A DNA stretch of 57,092 nucleotides. Origin: a virus. The notes below the pieces were generated by a model. That model saw only the letters and a program-made list of their open reading frames with translations, was not told where the DNA came from and searched no databases. Location of the stretch: IMG/VR virus record IMGVR_UViG_3300043446_004177, positions 1 through 57,092 of that record; one strand, given 5' to 3'. Below, piece after piece: positions 32,801 to 41,677 of the stretch. Position 1 is the first letter of the stretch. Each line of letters opens with the position of its first letter. The translations under genes were made by a program, and so were the position numbers.

Positions 32801-33401
32801 GACCTGCGGTTTGCGCGCCCGCTCCAAGCGCTCCTAACTGATTATAAAGAGCGCCGCTTTGGGCGAGCCCTTGCATATAATTTTGAGCTGCGTTTTGATA
32901 GCCTTGATTTGCCATTTGCGCGAGCGTTTGGCCAGAAGCAAGATTTTGTTGGCCCATCAAAGCAGCTTGAGCAATGTCTGAACGATTGCCGCCAAATGCG
33001 CCTTGACCAATTGCGCTTCCGCGTAAGGCGGCTTGCTGCTGTTGATTGATATTTTGCATTTGCGCGGCAGTAGCGCCCATCGCATTTTGCAAATAAGGGT
33101 TCATATATCCCTGAACGCCTTGCTGGTATCCTTCTGGAGAAAAACCCTGAGCGGTCCTTGAGGTGCCCGCCATAGCTGCTTGATATGCAGGTTGGGCGGC
33201 TCCCGCCATCTGATTGATATTGCCAATACCAGCCTGTTGCTGCTGATTTAATTGAGCTACAAACGCTGAAGGATCGGTGCTATATTGCTGAAATGGGCGA
33301 CCAGCGACATCTTCTGCGCGTTTATTAACTGCATTATATCGAGCCAATACTTCGGGCGGTATTTGGACGCTTTGCGTAGTCGTGCCTGTTTTGCCACCCA
33401 T
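29853..33401 (-). CDS. Ejection protein with S74 chaperone-like and lytic transglycosylase domains, 1182 aa
   Basis: N-terminal Gln/Ala-rich region (1-260). Residues about 265-330 match the intramolecular chaperone/peptidase S74 type: SDRRLKEDIKRIGES, YKFKYKG and HIGFMADEVEKKHPEAVG. GG motifs follow (SEGGAVH, AAGGMPYGG, ADGGMPYGD, KNGGRIHKEDGG), then an SLT-type transglycosylase (AGIDPNFAAKVFHGESGFNP, SSFGIAQLHYG; about 490-590; the E of HGESG is the likely catalytic acid). A Gly/Ala/Pro-rich linker (about 720-800) and coiled coils follow. It probably opens peptidoglycan during entry. An S74-like module inside an internal protein is unusual. Confidence 0.85.
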   Translation of the reverse strand: MGGKTGTTTQSVQIPPEVLARYNAVNKRAEDVAGRPFQQYSTDPSAFVAQLNQQQQAGIGNINQMAGAAQPAYQAAMAGTSRTAQGFSPEGYQQGVQGYMNPYLQNAMGATAAQMQNINQQQQAALRGSAIGQGAFGGNRSDIAQAALMGQQNLASGQTLAQMANQGYQNAAQNYMQGLAQSGALYNQLGALGAGAQTAGLQGAQAQLGAGTLGQQTEQAGKTALYNQFLQQQAYPFQIAQFLANIAMGTGALSGSTTTTTQPMPFFSDRRLKEDIKRIGESDEGLPIYKFKYKGDPNEQTHIGFMADEVEKKHPEAVGIAAGYKTVDYNKATSEGGAVHPEHTGMGFAAGGMPYGGIGYVPESNIQVGKLMTPGAAPDLPESELSQLGSLAKTGMSLYKDYDWLKSKGFADGGMPYGDDEAESKTKLDIPTEKDTHQLAVAGAPPSQGGSGMSDLANIAKFAMMFMKNGGRIHKEDGGPLDESSPDFWRNYTMESAKRAGIDPNFAAKVFHGESGFNPRAVGDEGSSFGIAQLHYGDQSQKYPRPGLGDEFTKQTGLDARDPANQKAAIDWSTKYAAEHGWGPWTAARNLQKQADIPAFGSSEAQSSPMSPTFNVGKPDSTDILLSVLAGLGSMAESKSPFLGGALLAGIGGGAKTYAGLRAQQSEIALRQSEAMKNTMGLMAQRFSPVPGGNFFDAWNNRVVSPQERAQAAVEMGLPPSFVGMAGSGGEGFAPPAAGGIAGGAPAAGGIAGAPAGAPAPQGGIAPPAAMAQAAPQEGGAAPKTATDVGAPVPPATPKEGQPMGMDKADQIYAAAEAHPDVQKYFGLAEESNKQALALEEEAHKWTASGIPEYIRAAETKIQQANMMRAQAVTYRDQGMKLRESYAKLPLEKEAETAKIAGQTKTVYSLDGTPIEVPGDKYLEIVRKGGGDVNGVPVILSQSAYLQPIIDNYKDFNTKASKFMADYAVSRPQLAELAHIYQKYQGGGAGASESLANLSSFLQKMGIDNFSAESAGFDAAYKLATDIAIKTANSMAEGAPAASLRDAMIVAPKPSDNPDALYKNITNRMAAADFSNDMYRTWDDAGQPKNITGYINQFTRNNKYEDYRKKAYEETEPFAGSTEAGRAVTTGSQEGKRAQEAITIEGSTPAERLQAVKRLPPRTKFIIPDGPKKGQIGEVPAQ

Positions 33402-33402
33402 C

Positions 33403-33906
33403 TTAATGCTCCGTCACATTCTCATGTCCAGTCTGGACATTATATAAGAAAAAAGCCCCAGCTGGCGGCCCGAAGCTATTCTCATAAAATTTAATTTTGG
33501 CCTCAGTTCGGTGATTCGAAAGAACGCCAATGATCAAGGGAAGGTTAAGATCATCCGCCACTTGCTTGGAAAAATCACACAAGGTCCGAGCGTGGCCTTT
33601 TGCATATTTTCCGCGCGTACGACGAAATTCAGGGGCGACAAAAATAGCCTTTTCCTCAAGCATCCAATCGTCAGAATACCACATTTGGGATAGCCGCAAA
33701 AGAACAGCTGCTTCTATTTTCTCTCCCGGCGCACCGATTATACCTACGAGCCCCTGCCAAAGATAAAGAGCGGGTTTGATCATGGCGAGCATTTTTTCAG
33801 GGTTAACGCCGCGAATGCCATTTTCTTCCCAAGCGCGAAGGGCAAGCTCAAGCATGGCTTCTTCGTCGGCTGGGGTTCCAAGGCGGATTTTTAATTCTTC
33901 CGACAT
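33403..33906 (-). CDS. GNAT-family acetyltransferase, 167 aa
   Basis: EELKIRLGTPADEEAMLELA, a central strand with EKAIFVAPEFRRTRGKYAKG (acetyl-CoA loop R..G.A..L) and LNLPLIIGVLSNHRTEAKIK near the end. The pattern is that of GNAT enzymes. Such genes recur in the structural cassettes of related uncultured podophages, so a role in modifying a virion or host protein is possible. Substrate unknown. Confidence 0.85.
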   Translation of the reverse strand: MSEELKIRLGTPADEEAMLELALRAWEENGIRGVNPEKMLAMIKPALYLWQGLVGIIGAPGEKIEAAVLLRLSQMWYSDDWMLEEKAIFVAPEFRRTRGKYAKGHARTLCDFSKQVADDLNLPLIIGVLSNHRTEAKIKFYENSFGPPAGAFFLYNVQTGHENVTEH

Positions 33907-33908
33907 TT

Positions 33909-34577
33909 TTAATCCTTTTTAGGGCCGGGGAGCTTTTTGAGCGTTTTGATTGTTTTGGCGCGGTATCCTTTGACGAAATGATCAAGGATTTCGTGCCCGT
34001 GGTCCATATCGCCATTACCTATTTTTTCGACATCTTCAGGAGAAATAACATATTCTCCGCCTGCGGCTACGATCTCAACAGGTGCCGTGCCACCAGAGGC
34101 TCTGGCCCCATATGGTTTTCCTTCCGCATATGGTTGACCAGATTCTTCATAAGGTTGTTCTGCCTCCTCAAAATAAGGTTTTGATGAGAACATTTTACGA
34201 GCGATTTTAAACCCCGCCATTGTATTGCCTTCGCCCATGGACGAAATAATATCGGCGGGGATTACATAAGATCCAGATGGCACATTCATAGGAAGATGGT
34301 CGGTGCGACCAGCGACGGGACTATGAATTGGGCCTGTGTGCAAACGCGGAGAAGATGCTACTTTTCTAGTTTCATTAACGTCTCCAACGCCAAAAAATGG
34401 CATCGGTTTAGTTGTAGTGACGGTTGTTGTTCCCATATTCATGCCGCCTTCCGCACGCGTTTTGCGTGCCGTTTGAAGGGCGGCTGCAATTGCTTGTTTT
34501 TGAGGGTGCCCAGCGTGGATCATTTCGGAGATATTTGAACTGATCGTTTTTTGGGAAGATCCTGATTTTAATGGCAT
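33909..34577 (-). CDS. Conserved structural-module protein, 222 aa
   Basis: [20 protein letters not shown], then [14 protein letters not shown], a signature seen in many phage proteins. The later parts are [20 protein letters not shown] and [20 protein letters not shown], two copies of a (P.)G.YVI.P.D motif, and a basic [10 protein letters not shown] end. Found beside the GNAT gene in related phages; function unknown. ATG 34577 follows GAGGAAGCT, inside the last codons of the preceding gene. Confidence 0.8.
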   Translation of the reverse strand: MPLKSGSSQKTISSNISEMIHAGHPQKQAIAAALQTARKTRAEGGMNMGTTTVTTTKPMPFFGVGDVNETRKVASSPRLHTGPIHSPVAGRTDHLPMNVPSGSYVIPADIISSMGEGNTMAGFKIARKMFSSKPYFEEAEQPYEESGQPYAEGKPYGARASGGTAPVEIVAAGGEYVISPEDVEKIGNGDMDHGHEILDHFVKGYRAKTIKTLKKLPGPKKD

Positions 34578-34584
34578 AGCTTCC

Positions 34585-34944
34585 TCACGAATAAGCAACA
34601 GAAATAATTGCAGCTGTCCCTGTCACAACAACAAGACCAGATGAAAACGGAACTTGAATAGAATATGCTCCAAGCGTCGCCGTCGATGGCAAAGCGTAAA
34701 TACGATTTCCTGTCAAATCCGAAGGGTTATTTGTGTCGTAAAAAAACGTTGTTGTTGAACCAGCATTGATCAAACAAACAGTAGCCAACCAGCCTGAGCC
34801 AATTTTTATTGTTTGCGTTGTTGCGGCAGCAATTTCTGTTGAATTATTTGTTCCAGCAAGAAATTTTATCGCATTTGAATTTTCGTTGATTGCGACAACG
34901 CCGTTTTTTTGCGTAGTAAGAATATCGTCAAGACTTGCAGGCAT
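34585..34944 (-). CDS. Small structural protein, 119 aa
   Basis: [20 protein letters not shown], then Thr/Ser-rich beta structure ([20 protein letters not shown]). Similar small proteins in podoviruses are virion components, perhaps part of the tail or head surface. ATG overlaps the stop of the 872-aa gene. Confidence 0.72.
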   Translation of the reverse strand: MPASLDDILTTQKNGVVAINENSNAIKFLAGTNNSTEIAAATTQTIKIGSGWLATVCLINAGSTTTFFYDTNNPSDLTGNRIYALPSTATLGAYSIQVPFSSGLVVVTGTAAIISVAYS

Positions 34945-37562
34945 CAGAACCGTCCATCAAGTTGGTATCTATAACGAATAGCGCCAATCCTGAAAAAGTT
35001 ATTCAGATTTGCCGTTGTTCCGTTTGATGTTGAAATGCCAATTGACAACAACCTATTTCTAATTCTTGTTGATATATATGTTGTCGACGGTGAAATTGAG
35101 TATGGACCATAAGTTGTAATTGGACCATCTGGGTAGTCTTGACCATAAAATGACAAATAAATTGTTTGGTTGGAGCTAGATTGCCCATCCGTTGTTTGCC
35201 ATTTGAAATCAGGCCAAATTTGATCAATGAAGATAAGATTATCAGCTTCATTCAATTGCATATAACCAGTTTGGAATGATGAGACCATTGGAGATCCGTT
35301 GTTATCATACCCAATTTCATGCTGAACAAAATTGCCGCCCTGATCAACGCCAATTGGAAGCCCTAAAACAGATTGATCTGTCCAAGACAATCGAGAAAGA
35401 GAACCGTAGTCCCATTGGCCGATATTTGTATTGTATTTTACATAACGATCATTAATTGTACTTCCATAAGAAGGATAATACCACGTCACTTCGTTAAAAA
35501 TACTATTTGTTGCACAGCGGATAAGATCAGTTTTGTCTGTATTTAAGTCTTGAAAAATATTATCCCAAACAGGACAAGGAATTGTTTTTGGTCCATCAGA
35601 TGCAAGCATATTGAATGCTTTTGGTGACATCCAAAATACATTACCATTTAAAACGCCAGCGGCTTTTTTGCCTATCAACCCAACGCCATCAGCAATTTTA
35701 TTAAAACCATACACATTTTGTCCGCCCACAAATTGCATGAGCCAAATAGCAAGATCTGTCCAAATAACTGCTTGGTGCGGCCCTTGAATAGCTCCTACAA
35801 TTGAAGAGCCTTCTGGAATGCGATAAGAGCCAGCAAGGTTGGTTGTTGTCGGTGTCCAAGATGTCGCGTCTCCAGCATCGCTCCAACGAACAAGAAGCGG
35901 GTCAATCAAACCCGTTTCAGTTGAGCCATAAGCAACAACTTGCCGAGCTGGCATCGTTACAAATATTCCGTTGTTTGCAAGAGGAGCGGACGAAAGCAAA
36001 AAAGCGTTTTGCGTATCTTGGGATGGGGCCCAGTAATAAATTGGTCCGCCTTCTGGATTGCTAAGAAGCACTTCGCCAAAATTAGCAATCGTCCAATCAT
36101 TTGATTTTATTGTTGGTGCAGAAGGATAAGGAATAAGAACACCTTGTCCATATCCGTTTTCTCCATAACCGCCATATCCATATCCATATGAAGTAAACGG
36201 AGAAGGTATGTTATAATAATAAATTGCATGAACATTATCATTGTTCATGGTAATTGTTGTTGTCGCAGGAGCAGCTGTTGATGCATTTATTTCGTATTTT
36301 GTTGTTGGTGATGATGCATTTAATGTAACAGTATAAGGACCATAAATTGTTATGGTGTTTGAACCAGAAGTGTAACTTGTCGGATAAACAAAAGTTACAA
36401 TGTCGCCTGTTTGATAAGGATGATTTGGCTGAGTTACTGTTACGGTTGATGTACCAGAAGTTAAATCAAATGTAGGAAGATAAGAAACACCATAAGGACT
36501 TGGAGTAACTGTTACAATTTTTCCAATATCAATTGTAAAACAGCTATAATATAAATTTGATGTATATCCAGTAGCCGAGTACCCACCAGAAATTATTCTG
36601 TTTCCAATGCTAACAGGCGTTTGATAATTAACGCCAAAACCTGTTAAAATCTGATCAGGCAAATATGCAACAACCGCAGTTCCATTTGTTGTAAAATTTA
36701 CAGCACTTCCGCCAACGGTAGTTGAAACTTGGAATGTTGTGTCTGTTAATTTTAAAACATAATATTTTGTGCCTTTGGATAGACCAGTAGGCATAGTTGT
36801 TGCATTAAATGTGACAACTGTATTTGTATCAGGAGCATAGCCCGCTGTTATTACGTCTGTTGTTGCATTACATGTAACGCTTTGTTTAAGAAACTCAGTA
36901 TCTGTGACAATAATTTGCGATGAGTTATTTGTCGCAACGAATGTTGGAATATATGCTGTAATCGTTCCTGTTGATGCAGCTACGGTAGAAATTGGAGATC
37001 CAGATGAATCAACAAGAGTGAACGTGCGAGAAGTATAATTTGCGCTTGCTGCAAAATAAACTTCATACTCTGTGATAGGTGAAGGAAGTGTCGCCCCAGA
37101 ACCTTTTTTAAAATAAACAGGAATATCGTCTGGAACGGGAAGGTTTGATGCTCCAGAAACTGTCACTGTTCCGCCAATAGCAATTGTAACGGTATAAGAA
37201 GTTCCGTTTAATGCTTCGTCGCCTTTGGCATTATCTGATCCATCTGATGGAGGCCATTGTTGTGGCGTTATGTCATCATATGTATATGCTGGGGGATCAT
37301 TGGTAATATATGAAAGCTCAGAATAAGCTCCAATCGCAAGGCGTGAAACGCCATAAAGATCTTGCCAAGGATGAATTTCAGAAACATTTTGAACAGATCT
37401 GTTACCCCAACCGACCCATCCGCCTAGCTTTTGAGCGATGCCCATTCCATTTCTGTCAGCCATAAACCGTATATTTTCAGAATATGAAAAAGCAGCTTCA
37501 TTCAAAACAGGCGTTTTGATCGTATCAATGCCGGGTATTAATTTCATCGTCGCATGAGGCAT
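34944..37562 (-). CDS. Packaged-DNA stabilisation/tail hub protein (P22 gp10-like), 872 aa
   Basis: MKLIPGIDTIKTPVLNEAAF, IRFMADRNGMGIAQKLGGWV and IHPWQDLYGVSRLAIG are the typical N-terminus of this family. A Ser/Thr-rich beta insertion (about 130-480) is followed by the conserved PARQVVAYGST, LVRWSDAGDATSWTPT, AVIWTDLAIWLMQFVGG and VFWMSPKAFNML. The P22 relative closes the portal after packaging and holds the tail needle. Longer than usual because of the insertion. Confidence 0.85.
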   Translation of the reverse strand: MPHATMKLIPGIDTIKTPVLNEAAFSYSENIRFMADRNGMGIAQKLGGWVGWGNRSVQNVSEIHPWQDLYGVSRLAIGAYSELSYITNDPPAYTYDDITPQQWPPSDGSDNAKGDEALNGTSYTVTIAIGGTVTVSGASNLPVPDDIPVYFKKGSGATLPSPITEYEVYFAASANYTSRTFTLVDSSGSPISTVAASTGTITAYIPTFVATNNSSQIIVTDTEFLKQSVTCNATTDVITAGYAPDTNTVVTFNATTMPTGLSKGTKYYVLKLTDTTFQVSTTVGGSAVNFTTNGTAVVAYLPDQILTGFGVNYQTPVSIGNRIISGGYSATGYTSNLYYSCFTIDIGKIVTVTPSPYGVSYLPTFDLTSGTSTVTVTQPNHPYQTGDIVTFVYPTSYTSGSNTITIYGPYTVTLNASSPTTKYEINASTAAPATTTITMNNDNVHAIYYYNIPSPFTSYGYGYGGYGENGYGQGVLIPYPSAPTIKSNDWTIANFGEVLLSNPEGGPIYYWAPSQDTQNAFLLSSAPLANNGIFVTMPARQVVAYGSTETGLIDPLLVRWSDAGDATSWTPTTTNLAGSYRIPEGSSIVGAIQGPHQAVIWTDLAIWLMQFVGGQNVYGFNKIADGVGLIGKKAAGVLNGNVFWMSPKAFNMLASDGPKTIPCPVWDNIFQDLNTDKTDLIRCATNSIFNEVTWYYPSYGSTINDRYVKYNTNIGQWDYGSLSRLSWTDQSVLGLPIGVDQGGNFVQHEIGYDNNGSPMVSSFQTGYMQLNEADNLIFIDQIWPDFKWQTTDGQSSSNQTIYLSFYGQDYPDGPITTYGPYSISPSTTYISTRIRNRLLSIGISTSNGTTANLNNFFRIGAIRYRYQLDGRF

Positions 37563-37568
37563 TTTGGA

Positions 37569-38279
37569 TTACCTCGTTGGAGTTGCGACAATAGCAGGTG
37601 AATAAGGTGCCCAAGCAGAAGATTGAAATTTCTTTCTTGATTCTTCTGTGCGAGCGCCGTTCAAAAGGGCCTGATATTGACCTTCATATGTTTGAGCCAT
37701 AGCGGGGTCGTCATTCACGCGACCAAAATTTCTTTGATAAGCAGAAATATAAATCATTGATGCCATGATGAAGAGATCAGGAAGATAAGTGCTAATAAAT
37801 GTTGTTGTGTTGGTTGCCGAAAGGGGCGTTGATCGAATTGTTCCTGTCAAACGTACTTGATAAGCAACGCTTGGTGGCGGACCAATAATAATATTTTGAC
37901 TGGTGCGACCCGCAGTTGTTGAATCTCCGCCATAAACAGCAAAAACTACAGGCACACCAGAAGGCATTCCAGTCGGAAAAACATTTTGGATATATTCTTT
38001 TGCCACGGGGAGCAAAGTTGTTGAAACACCAGAATTGATGATTTCAACGGTCTGAAGTGTGACAAAAGACGAAGTCGGGATCGTCAATGTATTATTATTG
38101 ATCGTTAATGAATATGAAGTATTGCTTACTTGCGTTGATAAAAAGTCCAAATCACGCTGAATACGCAATTCGGCGTAATCAATCATAGAGGGAAGGATAA
38201 TTTGGAAATTAGCGTCCGTTGACGGGACAACCGCCATTGTGGCGATTTGCTGGACGTAGGACGAATAAGTAAGAGACAT
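37569..38279 (-). CDS. Neck adaptor protein (SU10-adaptor-like), 236 aa
   Basis: YVQQIATMAVVPSTDANFQI, PSMIDYAELRIQRDLDFLST, and a later PDLFIMASMIYISAYQRNFG. These match podovirus adaptor proteins joining portal and tail. It stands beside the gp10-like gene, in the neck/tail part. Confidence 0.8.
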   Translation of the reverse strand: MSLTYSSYVQQIATMAVVPSTDANFQIILPSMIDYAELRIQRDLDFLSTQVSNTSYSLTINNNTLTIPTSSFVTLQTVEIINSGVSTTLLPVAKEYIQNVFPTGMPSGVPVVFAVYGGDSTTAGRTSQNIIIGPPPSVAYQVRLTGTIRSTPLSATNTTTFISTYLPDLFIMASMIYISAYQRNFGRVNDDPAMAQTYEGQYQALLNGARTEESRKKFQSSAWAPYSPAIVATPTR

Positions 38280-38282
38280 AGT

Positions 38283-38795
38283 TTATCCTACCATCTTGAA
38301 AGCGGCTTCCTCAACTTCGGAGACGCGCCGCGACCAGCCTTTGCCAAAGGTAGCAAAAGTTGGTAAACTTTGCAAAAAATTAAGCCTCAGATCGCATATT
38401 TCCGTCGCAAGATCGCGAGGGTTTGCCTTTTCAATAGCATCCAAAGTGGCTGGACCGATGACTCCGTCCGCACTAACACCCACTGCTTGTTGTAAGAACT
38501 TCGCGGCACGGCCCACACCAGAATTTACGGCAAGGTCAAAACAAGCGTAATCTACCCCAGACGGAAGATCATCCCCACGGATTTTGTCCCAATAATTCTT
38601 TTTGTAAAGAGGGGCTACGTCCTGTGGGCCTAATGCCCGCATAGCCGCTTCGTCAACGGAATGGCCTACATACTCTTCCCATACCCGCTTTGTGACACCC
38701 AAATTGGTCATGCCGCCGGGGTCTTTGGGGTGGTTTACATAGCCACCCTCATGTTTCAAAACCAAGGCAAGGCATTGCTCAAAGTTGTCCTTCAC
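38283..38795 (-). CDS. Endolysin, GH108-type muramidase, 170 aa
   Basis: CLALVLKHEGGYVNHPKDPG, then GMTNLGVTKRVWEEY gives the GH108 catalytic region with E16. The C-terminal part (VDYACFDLAVNSGVGRAAKF, ADGVIGPATLDAI) is the PG_binding_3 domain. Degrades peptidoglycan at lysis. No signal peptide, so it needs the holin encoded just upstream. Confidence 0.93.
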   Translation of the reverse strand: MKDNFEQCLALVLKHEGGYVNHPKDPGGMTNLGVTKRVWEEYVGHSVDEAAMRALGPQDVAPLYKKNYWDKIRGDDLPSGVDYACFDLAVNSGVGRAAKFLQQAVGVSADGVIGPATLDAIEKANPRDLATEICDLRLNFLQSLPTFATFGKGWSRRVSEVEEAAFKMVG

Positions 38796-38798
38796 AGC

Positions 38799-39326
38799 TT
38801 ACTCCAAAGGTTTTGAGTTGTAGATCATCTGATCTTTCTTTTGAGAGCCAGAGGATGAGCCAAAATAAAATGCGATGATGCCGCCCCATGCAGTTTGGAG
38901 CGCACCAAGCAACAAGAGAAGCGCCTCATTCCCTGTCGTCGGTAAACCATAGACCAGCATGTAAAGAAGGATTGCAAAGAAACCGACTGTAACGGATACC
39001 GCCAAAGCGCGGGGTATCCAGTCCCGTGTTTCCTTTTGCATATCACGGGCAGAGGCTCGATCGCCTGCTGCGATGCGCTCAAGATCAATGTCCAAGGTCT
39101 TCATCTGGACGGCAAAGTCGGCATCAATCTTTTTGAGCGCCGCAAGCTGGTCGCCCGTAGGATTAGCGAGGACCGTGCGGATATCGTCTTCGGTTGCCGA
39201 ATCATGACCGAACAAAGCGCCTGAGATCGCCTTCACAGCCATCCCCGCAACTGGCCCACCAAGAGCGGTCGCGATCGTGGGCGCTACGGAACCAATGAGA
39301 GGCCCAAACGTTTTAAGAAGATCCAT
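38799..39326 (-). CDS. Holin, three-TM GTA type, 175 aa
   Basis: N-terminal Ala/Gly-rich hydrophobic helix (TFGPLIGSVAPTIATALGGP), a charged middle, WIPRALAVSVTVGFFAILLY (TM2) and LLLLLGALQTAWGGIIAFYF (TM3), then SSGSQKKDQ. This is the 'holin of 3TMs, gene-transfer release' family, common in alphaproteobacteria. TGATG overlap gives the start. Confidence 0.9.
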   Translation of the reverse strand: MDLLKTFGPLIGSVAPTIATALGGPVAGMAVKAISGALFGHDSATEDDIRTVLANPTGDQLAALKKIDADFAVQMKTLDIDLERIAAGDRASARDMQKETRDWIPRALAVSVTVGFFAILLYMLVYGLPTTGNEALLLLLGALQTAWGGIIAFYFGSSSGSQKKDQMIYNSKPLE

Positions 39327-39688
39327 CACTTCCTCCGTTTTGCCGCTAGCTTACGAGTGGGTTTCTTTGGCGCTTCTGGCTTATGCCCGTATGTCTTCCA
39401 TAGTAATTGAGCCGCAACAAGAGCAAGACAAACATTCATTCCCGTATCTGGTATGATGCCTATTTTAGAGTAAGACATCCCAGCAATCGGGCCTTCAAGC
39501 CATGTGGCTATAATTGTAAAGGCTGATAGGAGCGCAAAAAAACCCACAAAATAAAGAGGTTTTTCATGGTATTTTGGTAGTTTATGAGACAGCATTGCAA
39601 TCACAATCCCTACAAACAAAATTAAATCTGCAATAAATTGCAGAATGTAGAAAGTGTCATGATGATCATAAATAAAATTAGCCATCAT
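39326..39688 (-). CDS. Three-span membrane protein, 120 aa
   Basis: Hydrophobic spans FYILQFIADLILFVGIVIAM, PLYFVGFFALLSAFTIIATW and NVCLALVAAQLLWKTYG, and a very basic tail (PKKPTRKLAAKRRK). Lies between the holin and another membrane protein, so a second holin or antiholin is likely. Confidence 0.75.
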   Translation of the reverse strand: MMANFIYDHHDTFYILQFIADLILFVGIVIAMLSHKLPKYHEKPLYFVGFFALLSAFTIIATWLEGPIAGMSYSKIGIIPDTGMNVCLALVAAQLLWKTYGHKPEAPKKPTRKLAAKRRK

Positions 39689-40071
39689 TTTTTAACTCTT
39701 TTTTTAGTTTTTGTTTTAGGCTTTGTTTTTGAAACGCTCAATCTAGATTTTGTCTGTTGGGCAACTGTAAAGATATCTTTGCCCTCATTCATTTGAAAAA
39801 AGTTTGCAACAGCCGACATGGCAAACCATGCACAAAACCCGATGACAAATCCAGCCATCATTTGAAATTCCCAATCATTTGGTGAAATTTCAAAATATTT
39901 AAGAATAGGTCCAGAAAACACAACTCCCGCAAATGTGGATACAGATCCATGCATTGCTGCATCCCAAATACCTTTTGGCTTAATAAAAGCCATTAATGAA
40001 AATCCGCCTGACATACCTCCAACTCCGCTGAAGATTTTGGCTGACGCATAAACGATTGGTTCAGATGCCAT
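39685..40071 (-). CDS. Holin-like membrane protein, 128 aa
   Basis: MASEPIVYASAKIFSGVGGM, three hydrophobic stretches (FAGVVFSGPILKYF, FQMMAGFVIGFCAWFAMSAV) and a Lys-rich tail. The GGFSLMAFIKPKG segment resembles phage proteins of the ..A..MPP.. holin-like group. ATG 40071 is chosen over GTG at 40080. With the holin and endolysin it forms a four-gene lysis cassette. Confidence 0.7.
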   Translation of the reverse strand: MASEPIVYASAKIFSGVGGMSGGFSLMAFIKPKGIWDAAMHGSVSTFAGVVFSGPILKYFEISPNDWEFQMMAGFVIGFCAWFAMSAVANFFQMNEGKDIFTVAQQTKSRLSVSKTKPKTKTKKRVKK

Positions 40072-40076
40072 TGTGA

Positions 40077-41648
40077 TCACTCGTATAAAATATTCCAGTA
40101 GCCGTTTAGAAAGGTCGTTGAGTAAGATGGGTCAATTTGCAATTGAACCGCTGTCAAAGTTCCGCCCAAAGATAACCCGCCTGCAAAAAAACCAGCTTGC
40201 GGAGAGCTACCCATTTCCGTACCTTGAATTACCCAATAATCGCTTCCAACATTTGTAATTGTGCAAGAAAAACTCCCATTTCCTGATCCTGTACTTACTA
40301 AACAGCACCACAGCCCACCAGCTGAAAGAGAACTTTTATCTCCTGCTGTTGTGTTAAGATAACTATAATAGCTTGTTGCATAGGTTGGTGTTGCGCCATA
40401 TCCCAAACGTATCCATAAATAAAATGAACTTCCATTTGGTGTTATACTCCAACCTGTGACAGTAATCCTTCTAACCCAAGAAGGAATACCTGTAAAAGAA
40501 GAAGATGTTCCACTTGTTAAACTTTTATATGTTTCTTGAACAAGAGTTACCCCACCTGCATCAGAAGTGATCAATCCATCATTGGCAATTTGAACGGTTG
40601 ATTGAAGTGTGTTTGCTGTTGACCCAGATGTCGTCGACGCTGGCGCTGTCCAAAAATCAATAATGCCAGAACCGCCTGTGCCCGTGCCATTGCCAGCTTT
40701 CACCGTAAAATTTTGTCCTGTTATATTGGTTCCAGTCGTCGCAGGGACACGGATTGAATTGGCTGTCGTTGTTGCCGTTCCGTCTCCTGAACCAAAAATT
40801 GAATCACCAGAATTATTAATAACAAGACGAGTTACTGGAGTTGCTGTTCCATTTGGCGATGTAGCAAAATTAAGTGCGCCGGGCATATCTGCTGAAGTTC
40901 CCGGTGTGCCATCGACGGTCGCAATAATTGTTGCCGCTGTTTGAAATGATGAATCCCATCCATCAAAATAAATTGACCCAAGTTGATCACCAGATAAAAC
41001 TGTTGTTGGTGTTGTTTCTGTCCCTCTTGATGAACGTAAACGAAAATCTGGACCATCCGTAGTGGATACATATTGTGTCAAATATGCTGATACTGCTGTA
41101 TCGTTTGTCAAACTTAATAATACGCTGTTTGTTGTTGATGACCCGATAGTTAAATTATCAGAGACACTAAAAGTTTGCGCGCTTTGTGGTGCGTTGCGAA
41201 TATTTGTTCCGTCTGAATAAATGAGCGCTGCTTTGCCATTTTGAATTGTAACGCCCGTACCAGATGCTGTTTTTATTGTGACGGTATATGTGCTTTGGTT
41301 CGCCGAAGAAATTGCATTTCGAACAACCCACATTCCGCCCAAAGGAAGGGGAGTTGTTCCAAACCCTGTATTCGGAATTGTTATTGTAATATTCCCAGTC
41401 AAGGGAACCGCACCGCCAGATGTCCCGCTTTGAATAACAAGCTGTTGTGCCGTATACCAAAAAACACCATTTGTGTCTGCGGCAGTCGCGCTCGTTAGCG
41501 CGGTTGTTCCTGAAGCTCCAACATAAACAATATAAGCAGAACCAAATGACTGATCAATGGACGTAAAATCGCTATTGAGCGTCAGGCCCCAACCTGTATC
41601 GCCAACATTTGGTTCTGTTATCTTTTTGTTATTTGTAATCGTAGCCAT
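40077..41648 (-). CDS. Tail fibre/receptor-binding-like protein, 523 aa
   Basis: MATITNNKKITEPNVGDTGW is a conserved N-terminus of tail-fibre-type proteins. The middle is Thr/Ser/Gly-rich beta repeat. The C-terminal 120 residues (FTGIPSWVRRITVTGWSITP and later) form a distinct beta-sandwich-like receptor domain found at the ends of phage fibres. Likely a second host-recognition protein. Confidence 0.82.
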   Translation of the reverse strand: MATITNNKKITEPNVGDTGWGLTLNSDFTSIDQSFGSAYIVYVGASGTTALTSATAADTNGVFWYTAQQLVIQSGTSGGAVPLTGNITITIPNTGFGTTPLPLGGMWVVRNAISSANQSTYTVTIKTASGTGVTIQNGKAALIYSDGTNIRNAPQSAQTFSVSDNLTIGSSTTNSVLLSLTNDTAVSAYLTQYVSTTDGPDFRLRSSRGTETTPTTVLSGDQLGSIYFDGWDSSFQTAATIIATVDGTPGTSADMPGALNFATSPNGTATPVTRLVINNSGDSIFGSGDGTATTTANSIRVPATTGTNITGQNFTVKAGNGTGTGGSGIIDFWTAPASTTSGSTANTLQSTVQIANDGLITSDAGGVTLVQETYKSLTSGTSSSFTGIPSWVRRITVTGWSITPNGSSFYLWIRLGYGATPTYATSYYSYLNTTAGDKSSLSAGGLWCCLVSTGSGNGSFSCTITNVGSDYWVIQGTEMGSSPQAGFFAGGLSLGGTLTAVQLQIDPSYSTTFLNGYWNILYE

Positions 41649-41677
41649 TATTTATCCGCCTTTGCTTCTATTAAACT

